A stretch of 64,000 bases of DNA from Aureispira sp. CCB-E (GCF_031326345.1 NZ_CP133671.1:4712001-4776000); one strand, 5' to 3'; shown: positions 1 to 10,882, counted from the stretch's first letter. Notes: generated by a model not told the origin, from the letters alone. Numbers and translations: made by a program.

Positions 1-3000
1 TAAGAAACATCAAAAATTAATTGAGCAGCAGCGCCTGCTATTCCTGATGTCAAATCTATAGCACTTAAACCAAAAATATCGCTCCTCTCTTCATAACCAT
101 AATTAAAAAACTCATTGTTCATTTTCATTACAGTAGTCACACTACCCGAAGCACCGATTACATTGATTGTGTCCCATGTCACATCGTTATTTACATCAAT
201 TACATAAGCAAAAGATTCTGGAAAAACGCCATTATCAAAATTCTCTTCTATCGGAAAAATAGATGGTAATGTATCTATGGCTATAATCATTTGTCGAAGC
301 GTATCATTACAGTCTCTAGCATCTGTCGTCAAGCCTGTCCATACTTTCAACTCGTAAGTGCCTGGTGTAGGGATGTTAATTGAATTGATAAAAGAAAAAG
401 TAGTACTATTCTGCGAAGACAATGTTCCTGTATATGTTTCTGTAACGATAGGATTGCTTCCTAACTGATAATAGATGGGTATGGTAGTTTCTGTAGCATA
501 CCCTTCATTAAAGAGCTCAACAGACAATGTTTTAGGGCTCAAATCACAATACCCCCAAACAGAATCAAGCATGTTAAATTGTTTTATCCCAACATCATGT
601 ATGCCACCACAGGCGATATAACATCCTTGATCAACGCCAAAACCTTCGTATAAAATAGCATTGGCTCTTAAACCAACAAGACCATTCTGTCCTCTAGCAC
701 GTACAGAAAACCATGCCTCATTATTGATATCGGCAACTGTTAAATCAAAATTTAATGTGGTAGTAGTACCGATTGAGTCCATGTATTGGCTTCCCAGCAT
801 AAAAACGTCGTACTCAATTGCTCCAGGGACACTATCCCAAACTAGACCAATTGTATTTGTTGTTGGACAAACTAAATTAACTCGCAAGTTAGGTACTTGA
901 TCTATAATATTAAAATTAGCAACACTTTCACCACTTATTCCAGCTCTAGAAACACGTACTTTAGCAGCTCCTGTAACGGTAGTAGGTACTGTCCAGTCTA
1001 TAAAACGACTTGCTCCTGGTTCAGCCGCTTCAATTGTTATCCATGAATTTCCGTTGTCTACAGTATATTCAATCAAGAAAGTTCCAGAATTACCATAAGC
1101 ATCCCAATAAATCCTATTGTTAGATCCAGGAATTAGCCCCTCGCCTCCCATTGGATAAACGACGGTAATGTCCTCCATCAAAAACTCATACACGACAAAG
1201 TAATCTTGTGTCCCCATTGGAATTGTCGTTCCTTTTACCTTCAAAGTATAAGTACCTGCTGTTGGGTTATCAATTGCAATTTCTTCTACGTTATTCAAAT
1301 GATCAACTCCTTTGGTAGCTGGCAAAGCTAACGTAGTTGGGTTTGGAGTATGGTTTAATAACCAAGGTAAATGTACTCCTGTATTGGGAGCAACTACGGT
1401 CGCATCCAAGTCATTTACCAATGCCGTTGCTGCTGCTGTCGAAGCTTCTCTATCTGCCCAATAGACCATAATTTTAGCCCGCTGTACTCCTACGGGAATA
1501 CTAATAGAATGACTATTACTGTCACCATGAACCAATGTCCCACTCAAATAGCGGTTGTCTTCCAACAATTGAACCGCTCTCAAACCATTTACTTTTCCCC
1601 AACCATATATAAAATCAGGTCCATCGTTCCCCAAATCAGTGGCGGTATTTAGCAAGGCTGCTTTTAATAAGGCAGAAGGAGCTGTTGCTCCTCCATTCAA
1701 ATTGCGATACGCATGGTGCAATTGAGCCATTACGCCAGTAATTCCAGGCGCAGCAGCAGAAGTTCCTCCTCCTGGTGAATAAACATTGTTGGGATCCGTA
1801 GACATTTGACCTGCTCCATGTGCTGCAATATCAGGCTTAATCCGTCCATCTGATGCAGGTCCGCGGCTGCTACTATTGACAATCGTATCATTAGCATCTA
1901 AATTCGCCGTTGCAATAACATTCTTTCCCATTTTATGACCGCCAGTAATATTCCCCCATTGGTTTCCGGCTCCATAACCGCAATTTTGGTTGTTGCTATT
2001 TCCTGCGGAGAATACTTGTATTAGGGTTGGATTGTTGTAAATTTCTTGGTCAACCAAGGCTGTCGTGTTGGTATACCCAGCATTACAACCATTGCTATAA
2101 GAAGAACAAAAAACCAACACCGCACTATCTTGGTGTAATGGAATTGTTCCAGGCATAGCTGCATCGTATTGGCGAATATGGAGATAAGACCCCGTTGCCA
2201 TTCCTCGCATCAATGGATTTAAATTTCCTGCCCCTCCTGCAATACCAGCGACCATATCTCCGTGACTTCCCGTAAAATCGCCCGCTACTTCTTGCTGGTT
2301 GGCACGTCCTTTAAAATCAATATGTGGTCCTACAAATCCATCGTCGTTGATGGCTATGGAAACGCCTGTTCCATCATAATTTCGAGCACCATAAAATTCA
2401 CCATCTATAGCATTCGCTCGGTGCAAATGGCGCCCAACATCTGATTCTGGCTTTCCTGGTTCTGAGATAAGATCTATATACCGGACCAACGCTGTTCCTG
2501 CTATCTTTTCTATTTCTTGAGGTAATAATTGAGCAACAATCATTTGAGCATGGTCCATTGCGTGTTGAACATTGATACCCATTCTTTTCATTTCAGCCTT
2601 TGCTAAAGAAGGTGAAATATCTTGATGATAACGAATGATGACTTTGACAAATTCTCCTTCTTTTGCCCAATTTGGATAATCCTCATCCTCTAATCGTTGG
2701 CTTATTTTATACGTTCTTTCTATTGGTACAATACTTCTAATATTAAGATTCTTTAATACAGCTATATCTATTCCAACAGGAATAGAAGCAACATATAGTT
2801 TATTAGGAATGTATTCTAACAATTGAATACCAATTGCTCTGATTTGCTCTTGTTGAGCAACATTTGGTATCTCATTAAATTGTACAAAACGATAAAATCG
2901 ATTTTGGAAAATTTCATAAGAACTGAGTTTTTTTGAAGTAAACTCCAAAATATTGGACTCAAATTCTTTTTCGCCTTTGTAAAAATTAACAACATTATTT

Positions 3001-3065
3001 TGCCCAAATAAATCGCTGTTGAACAACAGTAGGACAAATGTTATTAAAACAAAAATGTAATTCAT
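1..3065 (-). CDS. Secreted subtilisin-like (S8) serine protease, 3' end beyond the window
   Basis: This frame is open from an ATG at 3065 to the window edge, giving 1021 codons with no stop, so the C-terminus is missing. A signal peptide covers about residues 1-22 (hydrophobic core, then FGQ). The S8 catalytic triad is visible: Asp241 in AINDDGF, His268 in GSHGDMVAG and Ser436 in GGGTSAAAPG. Residues about 60-200 resemble an inhibitor-like propeptide region. After about residue 520 come beta-rich modules with fibronectin-like and jelly-roll-like sequence. Large Bacteroidota S8 proteases of this build usually end in a T9SS sorting domain, but that part is not in view. The protein is probably exported and cell-surface or extracellular. 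Family assignment is firm; substrate is unknown. Confidence 0.93.
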   Translation of the reverse strand, partial: MNYIFVLITFVLLLFNSDLFGQNNVVNFYKGEKEFESNILEFTSKKLSSYEIFQNRFYRFVQFNEIPNVAQQEQIRAIGIQLLEYIPNKLYVASIPVGIDIAVLKNLNIRSIVPIERTYKISQRLEDEDYPNWAKEGEFVKVIIRYHQDISPSLAKAEMKRMGINVQHAMDHAQMIVAQLLPQEIEKIAGTALVRYIDLISEPGKPESDVGRHLHRANAIDGEFYGARNYDGTGVSIAINDDGFVGPHIDFKGRANQQEVAGDFTGSHGDMVAGIAGGAGNLNPLMRGMATGSYLHIRQYDAAMPGTIPLHQDSAVLVFCSSYSNGCNAGYTNTTALVDQEIYNNPTLIQVFSAGNSNNQNCGYGAGNQWGNITGGHKMGKNVIATANLDANDTIVNSSSRGPASDGRIKPDIAAHGAGQMSTDPNNVYSPGGGTSAAAPGITGVMAQLHHAYRNLNGGATAPSALLKAALLNTATDLGNDGPDFIYGWGKVNGLRAVQLLEDNRYLSGTLVHGDSNSHSISIPVGVQRAKIMVYWADREASTAAATALVNDLDATVVAPNTGVHLPWLLNHTPNPTTLALPATKGVDHLNNVEEIAIDNPTAGTYTLKVKGTTIPMGTQDYFVVYEFLMEDITVVYPMGGEGLIPGSNNRIYWDAYGNSGTFLIEYTVDNGNSWITIEAAEPGASRFIDWTVPTTVTGAAKVRVSRAGISGESVANFNIIDQVPNLRVNLVCPTTNTIGLVWDSVPGAIEYDVFMLGSQYMDSIGTTTTLNFDLTVADINNEAWFSVRARGQNGLVGLRANAILYEGFGVDQGCYIACGGIHDVGIKQFNMLDSVWGYCDLSPKTLSVELFNEGYATETTIPIYYQLGSNPIVTETYTGTLSSQNSTTFSFINSINIPTPGTYELKVWTGLTTDARDCNDTLRQMIIAIDTLPSIFPIEENFDNGVFPESFAYVIDVNNDVTWDTINVIGASGSVTTVMKMNNEFFNYGYEERSDIFGLSAIDLTSGIAGAAAQLIFDVS

Positions 3066-3497
3066 TGGATTAGTTTAACATAATTAATATAATAAGTGCC
3101 AATTTTAAGTTGGCAGTTGATCTCTTCTCTTCAAATACCCAATATCGGATCTATTATTGGAATTCTGCACTCAGCTGTAAAAATAAACTCCGTACTTAAT
3201 AGCAGCAAAAACATTATTTATACTTTATCATCATTTACTCGTAGCTTTTCAGGGTACGCCAACCCAAAACAAAAACATAAAATACTAAATTACAACAACT
3301 TAAAACTTCAAAAACTATTCTCAAGATAATTCAAAATCAAAATAAAGATGCCATTAATCAGATTATACAAAATCTAAATTTAACATTCTCGAACAGTAGA
3401 AGCAATGCATTCAAAAGCAAATCCTATACGAACTAAAGTTCATATAGGATTGCTTGATTGGGGGCTATAAATACTATTGGCAAATGAATAACTTATA
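3066..3497. other. Intergenic region, 432 bp
   Basis: This gap separates the S8 protease start from the end of the SprB-repeat gene. It must hold the protease promoter, but I find no exact TAnnTTTG box close to the start. The only clear structure is the hairpin at 3419-3452. A 77-codon plus-strand frame at 3096-3329 has no recognisable features and is probably not coding. Confidence 0.5.
3419..3452 (-). terminator. Putative terminator of the SprB-repeat gene
   Basis: AATCCTATA and TATAGGATT form an inverted repeat, extended inward by GAACT/AGTTC with one mismatch. It lies about 45 bp past the stop codon at 3498. The T-rich tract on the minus strand is interrupted, so termination strength is uncertain. 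Confidence 0.45.
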
Positions 3498-6400
3498 CTA
3501 ACGCTTCACAATTTTAGTTGTCGTTATCGCCTTGCTAGTTTCTACATTTAACAAATACATTCCACTTGGTAAATCTTCCATATTCAACTGTTCAATATAT
3601 ACTCCTTCGGCTTGTCTCGCACCTACAATATGAGTATGCACACACTGACCAATACTATTCATAACTCGAATGGTTACCTCTGAGGTTTCTTCTAACGTAT
3701 ATTTCAAAGTAATTCCACGCTCAAATGGATTCGGCATTGTTTCTACTTTTAATGCTTTATTATCTATATCGACCACAGAAGAAAATTGATCAATAATACT
3801 GATTGGAGTATTGGTAATCACAGGCTCGTTATAGTCAAAATAAATAGCGGCTGTGTTTTCTATTTGTGTTCCAACTGGTAGACCTGCAATTCGCTTGATT
3901 TTGAACTTTACAAATCCCATACTTGCATCAAAGTCAGTTGCTGAATCAGGCAAATAAATATTATTAAATGTAAATACAAGTATATTGCCATTCTCTAGAC
4001 TCACTTCTGCATTATGTTTTGTCTTAATATCTCGAATTGTTTCTGGCAATAAATTCACATCCAAGGTATCACGAATAATGACAAAGTGAGCTGGTGCTGT
4101 TCCTGTATTTTGGAAACGAATATTATATTCTAATTCTTCATCTGTTGTGTAAATGATTCCGCCATTCCAAGCATCTCCACTATGGTAAGGAGCTACCTGC
4201 TTGTCATTCGGATCCCAAGAACCAACTACTGTTGTTGATAATCCATCGGTATTGTTGGCAGGCGTCGCATCTCCAACTAATGGTAAAACATCCGCTGTTC
4301 CTTGTAGCAATGTTCCTAATGTCATATTTGTAGGCACTGTAAATTTAACATCCACAGAACGACAAGCACCTGGGTTCAAGTTGCTAAATGACCAGTAAAA
4401 TTTATGTCCAGGAATATCATGAAAAGTCAAGGTAGAACCCCATCCTGTAATAGATTCAAAACCTAGCAAACTATTGTAATCGTACTCTAAGGTACCATTC
4501 ATAATAATATTACCTTTGTTACAATAGTCAATTCTAGTATAATAACTAAATCCTGGCGTTGCATTGCTATAATCCCACAAGTCAACTTCCAAATCCTGAA
4601 CAGGTGGATTCGTTAAATAGAAATTATTAAAGAAGTAACCACTTGCTGTTGCATTTACTGTTGCTGTTCCCCCCGTTGGACAAATAACAGTGGTTGTCAA
4701 TGGTGAAGTGTTGATATATTCGACAGTATATGTACCAGGAGTTGATATATTAAAGGTATAACGACCTTGGGCATTGGTAAACGTTGTTAGACCCAACGGT
4801 TGCAGACGAACCATTTCATAAGGCAGAGGCAAACCAGTTTGACAAGTTCCTGTACCCGACACATCGTATACATACCCTCTAATAACAATGTTGGTACTAG
4901 TTACTGATAAGTGATAATCTCTATCAAACACGCAACCAGTTACAGGATCTGTTATAGAAACCGTATACCATCCAGCAGATAGATTGCTAATATCCTCTGT
5001 TGTGGCTCCGTTACTCCATAAGAAGGTTGGGTTGTTGACTCCTGATACTGTAATGTCAATTGCTCCACCTGTATTCGATGCATTGGGCTGTGTAATTGTT
5101 CTTGACACGGTTATATTCGTTTGACCTCCAACAACCATATTATTAATTTCTAATTCACATCCGTTATTATCAGTTATGCTAACAGAATATTGTCCAGGAT
5201 AAATGCCAAACAAATCTTTTACATTGGCATTGCCATAAGACCACTGATAATTATAGGGTAAGGCACCTCCTGTCATGGTCAAATCAATTCCACCATTCTT
5301 ATTATTACAAGTAGCATCTATAATGGTATAAGTTGCTGTTACTGCTGGAGGATTGGGCACAGTATAACTAGTAGCATCGGCACATCCATTAGAATCTGTA
5401 ATCGTAACATCGTATGTATTACCAGGAACAACATTCAAAATACTTTGATCCGTTGCTCCATTCCCCCAAAGGTAGGTATATGGCGCAGCTCCGTCTGTTG
5501 GTGCTGCGGTTAAATAATCAGGCTGACAAGCAGACTCTGCCGTGATTCCCGCTACAATTTGCCCCGCATCCAAAATATCTACGGTATCCATAATCACACA
5601 AGATCCATTGGTCACTGTAACAATATACATTCCTGCCGACAAATTATTAATGGTAGGTGTTGTTGCTCCATTGCTCCATGAAAAAGTAGGGCTAGTCATT
5701 CCATAATCATGCACTGTGGCAGAGCCATTGTTTTGACCACAACTAGCATTGGTAGAAGAAAATTCGATAAACTCTCCTACTGGAATAGTGTCTGAATATA
5801 CACAACCCGACCAGTTTCTGACTTCTACAATATGAAACCCTGCGGCAATGCCTGTGAGGTCTTCTGTTGTAGCTCCTGTTGGAGACCAATAAAAAGATTG
5901 AGCTGTTCCATTCGATACAGTTAAATCAATTGCTCCATCGCTATTGCCACAAGTAGCATCCGTCACCACAGAAGATAAGCTAAGCCCATTTGACAAGCTG
6001 TTTGCCCAAAGACTATCTATACCAGAACAACCATTCACGTCTGTTATCGTTACAATATACAAGGCTACACCTGACTGTACATTAATAACAGGCGTTGTTT
6101 CTCCTGTATTCCATAAGTAAGTATATCCATTATAGGGTGGATTCCATCCTGTAGAGGCGCCACCATTTCCATATGCAGTCAAGATGTCCGATACACAAGG
6201 GTTTTGAGTAGAATCTACGATATAAGCTGTAACATTCCCTCCGTCTGATATGGTACCACTACCTGTCAATACACATGATCCATCGGTTACGGTAACACTA
6301 TATCCTCCAGTCGATAAATTGCTGATCGTTGGCGTTGTTGCTCCTGTGCTCCACAAAAATGTTGGATTACTCAAATTTTGAGTATTTACAGTAATGGAGC

Positions 6401-7193
6401 CATTTATTTGGCCACAACTCATATTAGAAACCTCCATTTCTATTTGAGGACCATCAACATTTAGGGTATAATACAAGTAACAGTTATTAGCATCTCGAAT
6501 ACTAACTCCTGCCGCCCCAACTGGTACATTAATCGGGTCTTCTACTGTTTGCCCTTGAGCAACTCCATTCCAATAAAACGTATAAGGAGCAACTCCACCT
6601 GTTACTGTCAAATCTATAGAACCATCATTTGCATTGCATGTAGCAGGAGTCGTTGTATGGCTAGCAGACATTGGCGGAGGATAAGTAGTGACTGTTTTAG
6701 TACCAACACCAGTACAGCCATTCGCATCCGTCACTGTCACCGTATACACCCCTGGTGCTGGATTCTGAATAGACTCTTGTGTGCTCCCATCACTCCATAC
6801 ATAAGTAAAAGGATGGCTAGCAGGCCAAGATGGATTGGCATATAGTATACCATTACAAGGTGAGAAGGAAGGGTTGACGGTTATGCCTGTTGGTGAAGGG
6901 GCTAAATAAGTTGTTGCTGTGTAGGTACAATTTGTTGGGTCAGTTACTGTTACAGAATAATGTCCTGATGGAAGATTGTATAAGTAACGATTGGTCGCCC
7001 CTGTATTCCAAATATAAGTAGACCCTGAATAATAGGTCGTACCTGACGCATTGATGGAGCCGTTATTAGCCGTTGCACAAGTCGGTCGCCCTTGTGTGTT
7101 AATTGTGTAGCTGTTCGGACATTGCCCCCACACAATTCCTCCTACGCACCAAAAACAGGTAATTAGGAGTAAAAGTAATTTATTGTTTTGCAT
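3498..7193 (-). CDS. SprB-repeat surface protein with T9SS type A sorting domain
   Basis: A 1231-residue secreted protein with a signal peptide at about residues 1-23. Residues about 25-790 are tandem SprB-like repeats, roughly ten, each with an ATC..N.G.I.. start, a YLW..GATT core and a Y.VTVTD..GC end. Residues about 800-880 form a carboxypeptidase-regulatory-like Ig fold. Residues about 900-1130 resemble the conserved Bacteroidota domain found before sorting signals (SWDPNDK motif, then FQNTGTAPA and ENTAAIYFDYNEPV; DUF7619-like). The last about 80 residues are a T9SS type A sorting domain (PNPFERG... SGMYLLNVE...KIVKR). SprB repeats are named after the Flavobacterium johnsoniae gliding adhesin, so surface adhesion or gliding is a reasonable inference, not shown here. 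It follows the TonB-dependent receptor by 170 bp on the same strand. Confidence 0.9.
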   Translation of the reverse strand: MQNNKLLLLLITCFWCVGGIVWGQCPNSYTINTQGRPTCATANNGSINASGTTYYSGSTYIWNTGATNRYLYNLPSGHYSVTVTDPTNCTYTATTYLAPSPTGITVNPSFSPCNGILYANPSWPASHPFTYVWSDGSTQESIQNPAPGVYTVTVTDANGCTGVGTKTVTTYPPPMSASHTTTPATCNANDGSIDLTVTGGVAPYTFYWNGVAQGQTVEDPINVPVGAAGVSIRDANNCYLYYTLNVDGPQIEMEVSNMSCGQINGSITVNTQNLSNPTFLWSTGATTPTISNLSTGGYSVTVTDGSCVLTGSGTISDGGNVTAYIVDSTQNPCVSDILTAYGNGGASTGWNPPYNGYTYLWNTGETTPVINVQSGVALYIVTITDVNGCSGIDSLWANSLSNGLSLSSVVTDATCGNSDGAIDLTVSNGTAQSFYWSPTGATTEDLTGIAAGFHIVEVRNWSGCVYSDTIPVGEFIEFSSTNASCGQNNGSATVHDYGMTSPTFSWSNGATTPTINNLSAGMYIVTVTNGSCVIMDTVDILDAGQIVAGITAESACQPDYLTAAPTDGAAPYTYLWGNGATDQSILNVVPGNTYDVTITDSNGCADATSYTVPNPPAVTATYTIIDATCNNKNGGIDLTMTGGALPYNYQWSYGNANVKDLFGIYPGQYSVSITDNNGCELEINNMVVGGQTNITVSRTITQPNASNTGGAIDITVSGVNNPTFLWSNGATTEDISNLSAGWYTVSITDPVTGCVFDRDYHLSVTSTNIVIRGYVYDVSGTGTCQTGLPLPYEMVRLQPLGLTTFTNAQGRYTFNISTPGTYTVEYINTSPLTTTVICPTGGTATVNATASGYFFNNFYLTNPPVQDLEVDLWDYSNATPGFSYYTRIDYCNKGNIIMNGTLEYDYNSLLGFESITGWGSTLTFHDIPGHKFYWSFSNLNPGACRSVDVKFTVPTNMTLGTLLQGTADVLPLVGDATPANNTDGLSTTVVGSWDPNDKQVAPYHSGDAWNGGIIYTTDEELEYNIRFQNTGTAPAHFVIIRDTLDVNLLPETIRDIKTKHNAEVSLENGNILVFTFNNIYLPDSATDFDASMGFVKFKIKRIAGLPVGTQIENTAAIYFDYNEPVITNTPISIIDQFSSVVDIDNKALKVETMPNPFERGITLKYTLEETSEVTIRVMNSIGQCVHTHIVGARQAEGVYIEQLNMEDLPSGMYLLNVETSKAITTTKIVKR

Positions 7194-7363
7194 AATTGTA
7201 AGTGAAGTTTTTGGTTTTCAAATAAGTTATGCATCTAAAATAAAACACATGACTCAAAACTTCACATACAATTATCGATAGAACTTTCTATAATTAAATT
7301 AAAATAATTTTATAAAAACCTATAAACCAATTAAATAACAATCAAAAAACTTTTATCAACTTT

Positions 7364-10018
7364 TTAAAAATCAATCTTGAATCGTACATTAAAGCGTCTA
7401 GAGGTTAATACATTAGGAATAGCATAGCTGCGATTCGAAAAATCTTTAATCCAAGTATTCGAAGCCACATTTTTAACATCCATTAGATTAAACACCTCAA
7501 AACTAACCCAAATTCCTCGAATTCCTCTTAGTGCGTGTTTGGACGTTTTTTTAAATAGTGCTTTGTTTCCATCATATTTTTTGTCAATATGAATCTTGCG
7601 ATCCCAAAGCCCAAAAGAAGCCCCAATGTCAATTCTATGATAAGCTGCAAAACGATAAGAATTTCTAAATTGTACATTGTTTTCAGGAATACCAAATGGC
7701 AAGCCTGTTCCTACTGTAAACGCAAAATTTAGTCGTGCCCAAGGAGCTTTCGGAAAATCATCTTGAAAGTACATAGAAAAAATCACCAACTGGTCGGTTG
7801 CTTTGGGGGCATCAGACAAGTATGTGGTATCAATAGTCGTTCCATTCAACGTTCTGACACCATGATTAACGCCATTAAAAGATTCTCTTGCTCTTAAAAA
7901 TGATAGATTAATCCAAGATTCCAAACCGTCTACCAGCTCTCCATTTAGCCTCAAATCCAATCCTGCTACATATCCTGTTGCTAAATTGTCTCCATAGTAT
8001 CGAATGCGAACATTTTCTATATCGTATGGTATCAAGTCCCATTGATGTTTATAATAAGCCTCTGTTATAAATTTAAAACGACGCTTAAACATAATAAAAT
8101 CCCAGACAATTCCTCCCAACACATGCACGGATTTTTGTGCCCTTACGCCCGTGTTTACCTCACCTCTCAAGTCACGCAACTCTCTATAGAAAGGCGATTG
8201 ATAGTATAAGCCTGTGGCTAATTTAAAGGTTAAATCTTTTGTTTTCTTAGTGGTATCTGCAATTGAATTTTGATAACGTCTAGGCGTGTAATACATCTGC
8301 AAACGAGGAGAAACAATTAGCTCTTTGTTGAGTGTCCAATAACTAGCACGTACACCTGCCGTCATCCGAAACAAATGCTTCATTGATTTGTGTTCCCATG
8401 TATTTTGAACGTAGGCATTTAGACGATGAGAATTCAAATTAACAGTAGTACGAATATAATTGGGAATATACACTTGGTTTGTATCAACAGGCAAAGTATA
8501 ACCCAACGAGTCCAATCGACGCCATTCCTTCAACTTATCGTTGATAATTTCATTTTTGTAGCCAATTCCCCACTTCAACCAATGATGATTCTCAATCCCT
8601 GTTCTTTCGTAACGGTCGTACAACCAAGTCCCTTTTAACTGAACATTGGTTACGTTTGCTTGTAAAAAATTTCGAGCAAAGTGATGCGTTTCACCATAAG
8701 CCAGCGTTCCAATTACTTCTCCAAAATTATCTTCCCCCAGACCAGTTTCTATTTCGTCTAATTTGTAAAAGTTGATAATATCAATTCGTTCGTTTTCATT
8801 CGATTGATAATGAGATGCCAACAATTTTAGCTTTAGATTAGTTGCTACTGTAGCTGTTGTATCAATTTCTTTATCTCTTCCGCCTCCCCAAGGCAAAAAG
8901 GTAATCGCTGTTCCCGCTGTAAAATTCTCAAAATTAGAAATTTCTTGCCCTTCAAACAAAGTGGTCAAGCGCAAGGCTTGGTTGAATAACCCTGTTGTGG
9001 TAGAACTCTCTCTAGGAATCAAAGAATAGATGGAATTAGAATAATGTCCAATAGCTTCTACTTGCCATTTTTCATTAATATCATAAATAAAATCGCCTTG
9101 TATATCTACAAATTGAGGCACATACTCTCCTTTGACATCTAAAGAAGATAACAAATAAGAAGTTGTTTTGTAACGAGCCCCTAAGGTATAAGTAAAACGA
9201 TTGGGGACTTTTCGTTGTTTAGAAATAGAATCTTTATAAACAGCACCTCCTACATAGACACTCCCTCCTAATAAAGAACCGCCAACAGAAGCTTCAAACT
9301 CGTAGGGGCGGCGATAATGCACGTCCAAAACCGAAGCCATTTTATCTCCATATTGAGCTTTAAATCCTCCTGAAGAAAACGATAAATAATCCAACATATC
9401 TCCATTTGGAAAAATTAACCCTTCCTGCTGTCCAGATCGAACCAACAATGGACGGTATATTTCAAAATCATTGACATACACCAAGTTTTCGTCGTAGTTT
9501 CCTCCTCGAACAGAGTACTGAGACGTCAACTCTCCCCCCGTTCCTGCGGTTACCCCTGGTGCCAAATACTTGATAAGAGAGGTTAAGTTCCCATCTGTGG
9601 TCGGAATGCGCTCAATATCTGCTTTCTCAACATGCAAGGCGTCTATCTCTCGTTTTTCGAAAGATTCCACAATTGCCTCAGGACCACTAACAGCATCCGA
9701 GAGCAATGTTACATCTAATCTTATGGGCTTTTTGGGAGCTACTTTTACCCCCAGTTCTTTATATGTTTTATAAGCAAGGTAGCTATAGCTAATGTTTATT
9801 CGTTTGTTGGCAGGCACCAACAATTTATATTCGCCATTTACACTGGTTACGGTGTTAATATCTGTACCTTCTACCAAAATTAAAACGCCAGTACCTGGTG
9901 TACCATCATCTAATAGAACCGTTCCTATAATGGTTCCCATCAATTGCTCGTCTTGGGCAAAGGAAAAGTTGGTGTACAAAAGGGTTGTCACAAAAGCCAA
10001 CAAAAAAATACAACGCAT
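7364..10018 (-). CDS. TonB-dependent receptor with carboxypeptidase-like N-terminal domain
   Basis: An 884-residue outer-membrane protein. It has a signal peptide (about residues 1-21, ending SFAQ), a carboxypeptidase-regulatory-like beta-sandwich at about 28-110, a plug domain at about 125-235 (SVRGGNYDENLVYVND) and then a beta-barrel to the C-terminus, which ends in FNVRFKIDF with a terminal Phe as expected for barrel insertion. Such receptors import ligands through the outer membrane using TonB energy. No SusD partner lies next to it, so a polysaccharide-utilisation role is not supported; the ligand is unknown. The family call is firm. Confidence 0.9.
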   Translation of the reverse strand: MRCIFLLAFVTTLLYTNFSFAQDEQLMGTIIGTVLLDDGTPGTGVLILVEGTDINTVTSVNGEYKLLVPANKRINISYSYLAYKTYKELGVKVAPKKPIRLDVTLLSDAVSGPEAIVESFEKREIDALHVEKADIERIPTTDGNLTSLIKYLAPGVTAGTGGELTSQYSVRGGNYDENLVYVNDFEIYRPLLVRSGQQEGLIFPNGDMLDYLSFSSGGFKAQYGDKMASVLDVHYRRPYEFEASVGGSLLGGSVYVGGAVYKDSISKQRKVPNRFTYTLGARYKTTSYLLSSLDVKGEYVPQFVDIQGDFIYDINEKWQVEAIGHYSNSIYSLIPRESSTTTGLFNQALRLTTLFEGQEISNFENFTAGTAITFLPWGGGRDKEIDTTATVATNLKLKLLASHYQSNENERIDIINFYKLDEIETGLGEDNFGEVIGTLAYGETHHFARNFLQANVTNVQLKGTWLYDRYERTGIENHHWLKWGIGYKNEIINDKLKEWRRLDSLGYTLPVDTNQVYIPNYIRTTVNLNSHRLNAYVQNTWEHKSMKHLFRMTAGVRASYWTLNKELIVSPRLQMYYTPRRYQNSIADTTKKTKDLTFKLATGLYYQSPFYRELRDLRGEVNTGVRAQKSVHVLGGIVWDFIMFKRRFKFITEAYYKHQWDLIPYDIENVRIRYYGDNLATGYVAGLDLRLNGELVDGLESWINLSFLRARESFNGVNHGVRTLNGTTIDTTYLSDAPKATDQLVIFSMYFQDDFPKAPWARLNFAFTVGTGLPFGIPENNVQFRNSYRFAAYHRIDIGASFGLWDRKIHIDKKYDGNKALFKKTSKHALRGIRGIWVSFEVFNLMDVKNVASNTWIKDFSNRSYAIPNVLTSRRFNVRFKIDF

Positions 10019-10327
10019 AAGGGTTATGATTATTTCTAAAGAATTGCTTAATGCATAAATGTAAAGTTTTTTGTCATAAATTGGCTTTCGTTAAGAATAT
10101 ATTAGTGATGTAGTAGGCTTTTTATGTGTTAAAATTGGAAAATAGTTCTTTAAATCTTCGTTAAAAATAAGGTATTCAAGTCTATTTTTTAACAGATCTC
10201 AATCACTAAGCAACTGATACTATGCAGGTTATTACACAACAACAATTTAAACATCTCGTCTACTCCCCCTATAAAACGTAAGTTTTACTCAAAACGATGG
10301 CTAACGCCTTTTTTATATGCATAAATA
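10019..10327. other. Intergenic region, 309 bp
   Basis: This is the leader of the TonB-dependent receptor gene and the downstream flank of kptA. I see no exact Bacteroidota promoter match, no strong hairpin with a T-run and no convincing small gene. Confidence 0.4.
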
Positions 10328-10882
10328 CTAGTCCAAAGTTTCTACTAAAGACAAATATTCAACAGGTACATGATCCGTTAACCAGACTTGATTTTCTGAT
10401 ACAAAAAATTCAAATCCTGCCTCATGCATTTCTTTAGCTCGGATTTCCAATATAACCACTTTGCCGTGTCGGCTCCCCACATTGCTAGCCGTATGTATAT
10501 CTTTAGATAAGTGAACGTGGTGTCGATTTCTTTTTAGCAGACCTTTTTCTAGAATGGAATCTAAAAACCGAGTTGCTGTACCGTGATATAATATGCGAGG
10601 TGGTCTAACAGATTGATAACCTAAACTAATATCTATAGAATGCCCTTGGCTTGCTCGAATTTTTGTTTTATCTGTATTAAAAGCAAAACGTTGCTTATCA
10701 TTATTAGCAACAACTTCTTCCAGAATAGGAAAGCTTATTTTTCTATTATGTTTTGCTAATTGATGCAGTAATTCTTCGGTTTTAGCCCAGCCATTTTCAT
10801 CTAAATTTAGTTGTATAATTTCAGGTTTATGTCTTAACACTAGGCTTAAGAATTTACTAATTTTCTTATGATTCGGTTTCAT
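10328..10882 (-). CDS. kptA: RNA 2'-phosphotransferase, Tpt1/KptA family
   Basis: 184 residues, the usual bacterial KptA length. The N-terminal winged-helix lobe begins with ISKFLSLVLRHKPE, which contains the conserved Arg-His pair (about R18-H19). The C-terminal ADP-ribosyltransferase-like lobe has LYHGTATRFLDSILEKGL, HVHLSKD and QVWLTDHVPVEYL. Tpt1 enzymes use NAD+ to remove an internal 2'-phosphate from RNA, as left at splice junctions by some RNA ligases. Bacteria lack the matching tRNA splicing pathway, so the physiological role is unknown. An RNA ligase and HD-Pnk pair sits about 40 kb away in this window. The gene stands alone here, with a 268-bp divergent gap to the MORN-repeat gene. 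Confidence 0.93.
   Translation of the reverse strand: MKPNHKKISKFLSLVLRHKPEIIQLNLDENGWAKTEELLHQLAKHNRKISFPILEEVVANNDKQRFAFNTDKTKIRASQGHSIDISLGYQSVRPPRILYHGTATRFLDSILEKGLLKRNRHHVHLSKDIHTASNVGSRHGKVVILEIRAKEMHEAGFEFFVSENQVWLTDHVPVEYLSLVETLD

Noticed and set aside
2816-3037. 73-codon minus-strand frame at the start of the protease gene
   Set aside because: It is out of frame with the long open S8 protease frame that covers the same bases and has the catalytic triad.
3096-3329. 77-codon plus-strand frame in the gap downstream of the SprB-repeat gene
   Set aside because: No domain, signal peptide or promoter; composition is like AT-rich intergenic DNA.
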